DNA from: Sulfurospirillum sp. UBA1314
GTDB lineage: Bacteria > Campylobacterota > Campylobacteria > Campylobacterales > Sulfurospirillaceae
DNA: 6,290 nt
Direction of reading: 5' to 3'
Assembly: GCA_002307095.1 (NCBI GenBank)
Contig: DBTO01000030.1
Coordinates: 2,682-8,971 of the forward strand
The translations under genes were made by a program, and so were the position numbers. The notes under the pieces were generated by a model. It was not told the origin of the DNA. It searched no databases and saw only the letters and a program-made list of their open reading frames with translations. The stretch's first letter is position 1. Every line of letters begins with the position of its first letter. Below, in pieces: positions 5,997 through 6,290 of this stretch.

Positions 5997-6290
5997 TTAC
6001 GGATTTTGTTGAAGCCACTTGGAGACAACTTCAAAGTCAGACTCTTTGGTAAAGGCGACAATAACATCATTATACTCAAAAGTAGGCACAAGACGGTATT
6101 CGTAAATATCATTGCCTCGTACAATGATAAAATGACCTTTATCATCAATCTTATCAGGCAGAGGAAGCTTTTGTCCAATGAGCGGTGATGTTTCATCCAC
6201 TTTACGCATCAAAATTGAACCCTCCCCGCCGCAAAATTTCTTTTGCGTTACCATCTCATTGGATTGGATACGCTCTAAAATAGAGTAGTA
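5997..6290 (-). CDS. trkA: TrkA/KtrA-type K+ channel regulatory subunit, C-terminal part (partial at right edge)
   Basis: The last 97 residues of a protein whose frame stays open to base 6290 (visible part begins YYSILERIQSNE), so its start lies outside the window. The internal ATG at 6254 is not a likely start because coding sense continues upstream of it. The segment looks like an RCK C-terminal (TrkA_C) domain: a short beta-rich unit with GSILMRKVDETSPLIGQKLP followed by HFIIVRG and YNDVIVAFTKESDFEVVSKWL. The nucleotide-binding RCK-N domain would lie upstream, so total size and copy number of domains (TrkA with two, KtrA with one) cannot be told. Such proteins sit on the cytoplasmic face of TrkH/KtrB and gate it in response to nucleotides. 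Position directly upstream of trkH supports the call. Confidence 0.85.
   Translation of the reverse strand, partial: YYSILERIQSNEMVTQKKFCGGEGSILMRKVDETSPLIGQKLPLPDKIDDKGHFIIVRGNDIYEYRLVPTFEYNDVIVAFTKESDFEVVSKWLQQNP

Noticed and set aside
5972..6196. 74-residue - strand frame overlapping the trkA-like gene end
   Set aside because: Shifted frame of the trkA-like gene; the RCK-like frame is continuous and explains the region.
5997..6254. A complete 85-residue small protein starting at ATG 6254
   Set aside because: The frame stays open to the window edge with plausible coding sequence, and the domain fits the C-terminus of a TrkA-type protein; a truncated gene at the edge is simpler.
1..6290. 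CRISPR array, tRNA, rRNA, insertion sequence or defence system
   Set aside because: No regularly spaced repeats, no cloverleaf-like or rRNA-like segments, no transposase motifs or terminal repeats; nearly all of the sequence is used by the listed housekeeping genes.

Overview
The window looks like core chromosome of a Campylobacterota (Epsilonproteobacteria) species, most likely Sulfurospirillum or a close relative. The evidence is a FlgS-type cytoplasmic histidine kinase beside a class V aminotransferase-like gene, promoters with a clear -10 but no -35, very tight gene packing, and moderate AT richness. The genus is inferred from protein style and gene order; no search was run.

Layout from left to right: (1) the 3' end of dnaE, the alpha subunit of DNA polymerase III (+, entering from the left edge). 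(2) A 28-bp perfect palindrome that contains the dnaE stop codon and separates it from the convergent flgS. (3) flgS (-), the sensor kinase of the FlgS/FlgR flagellar two-component system. (4) A short divergent promoter region around an inverted repeat with a TATAAT centre. (5) A PLP-dependent class V aminotransferase / cysteine-desulfurase-like gene (+), whose true start is probably a GTG at 1955. (6) lrgB and lrgA (-), a translationally coupled pair of membrane proteins; the lrgB stop overlaps the aminotransferase stop. (7) A 157-bp intergenic region with a clear TATAAT for lrgAB and a hairpin after trkH. (8) trkH (-), a K+ translocating subunit. (9) The C-terminal part of a TrkA/KtrA-type K+ channel regulatory protein (-, running off the right edge), 14 bp upstream of trkH.

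Functionally these are four separate housekeeping or regulatory units: replication, flagellar gene control, an unassigned PLP enzyme, and membrane transport (LrgAB plus the Trk/Ktr K+ system). I found no mobile element, tRNA, rRNA, CRISPR array or defence cassette. The most unusual signal is a 12-bp palindrome, TTTACATGTAAA. It occurs exactly three times and once with one mismatch, twice at gene 3' ends and twice inside genes, far more often than chance allows in 6.3 kb. I see no convincing undescribed multi-gene system here.
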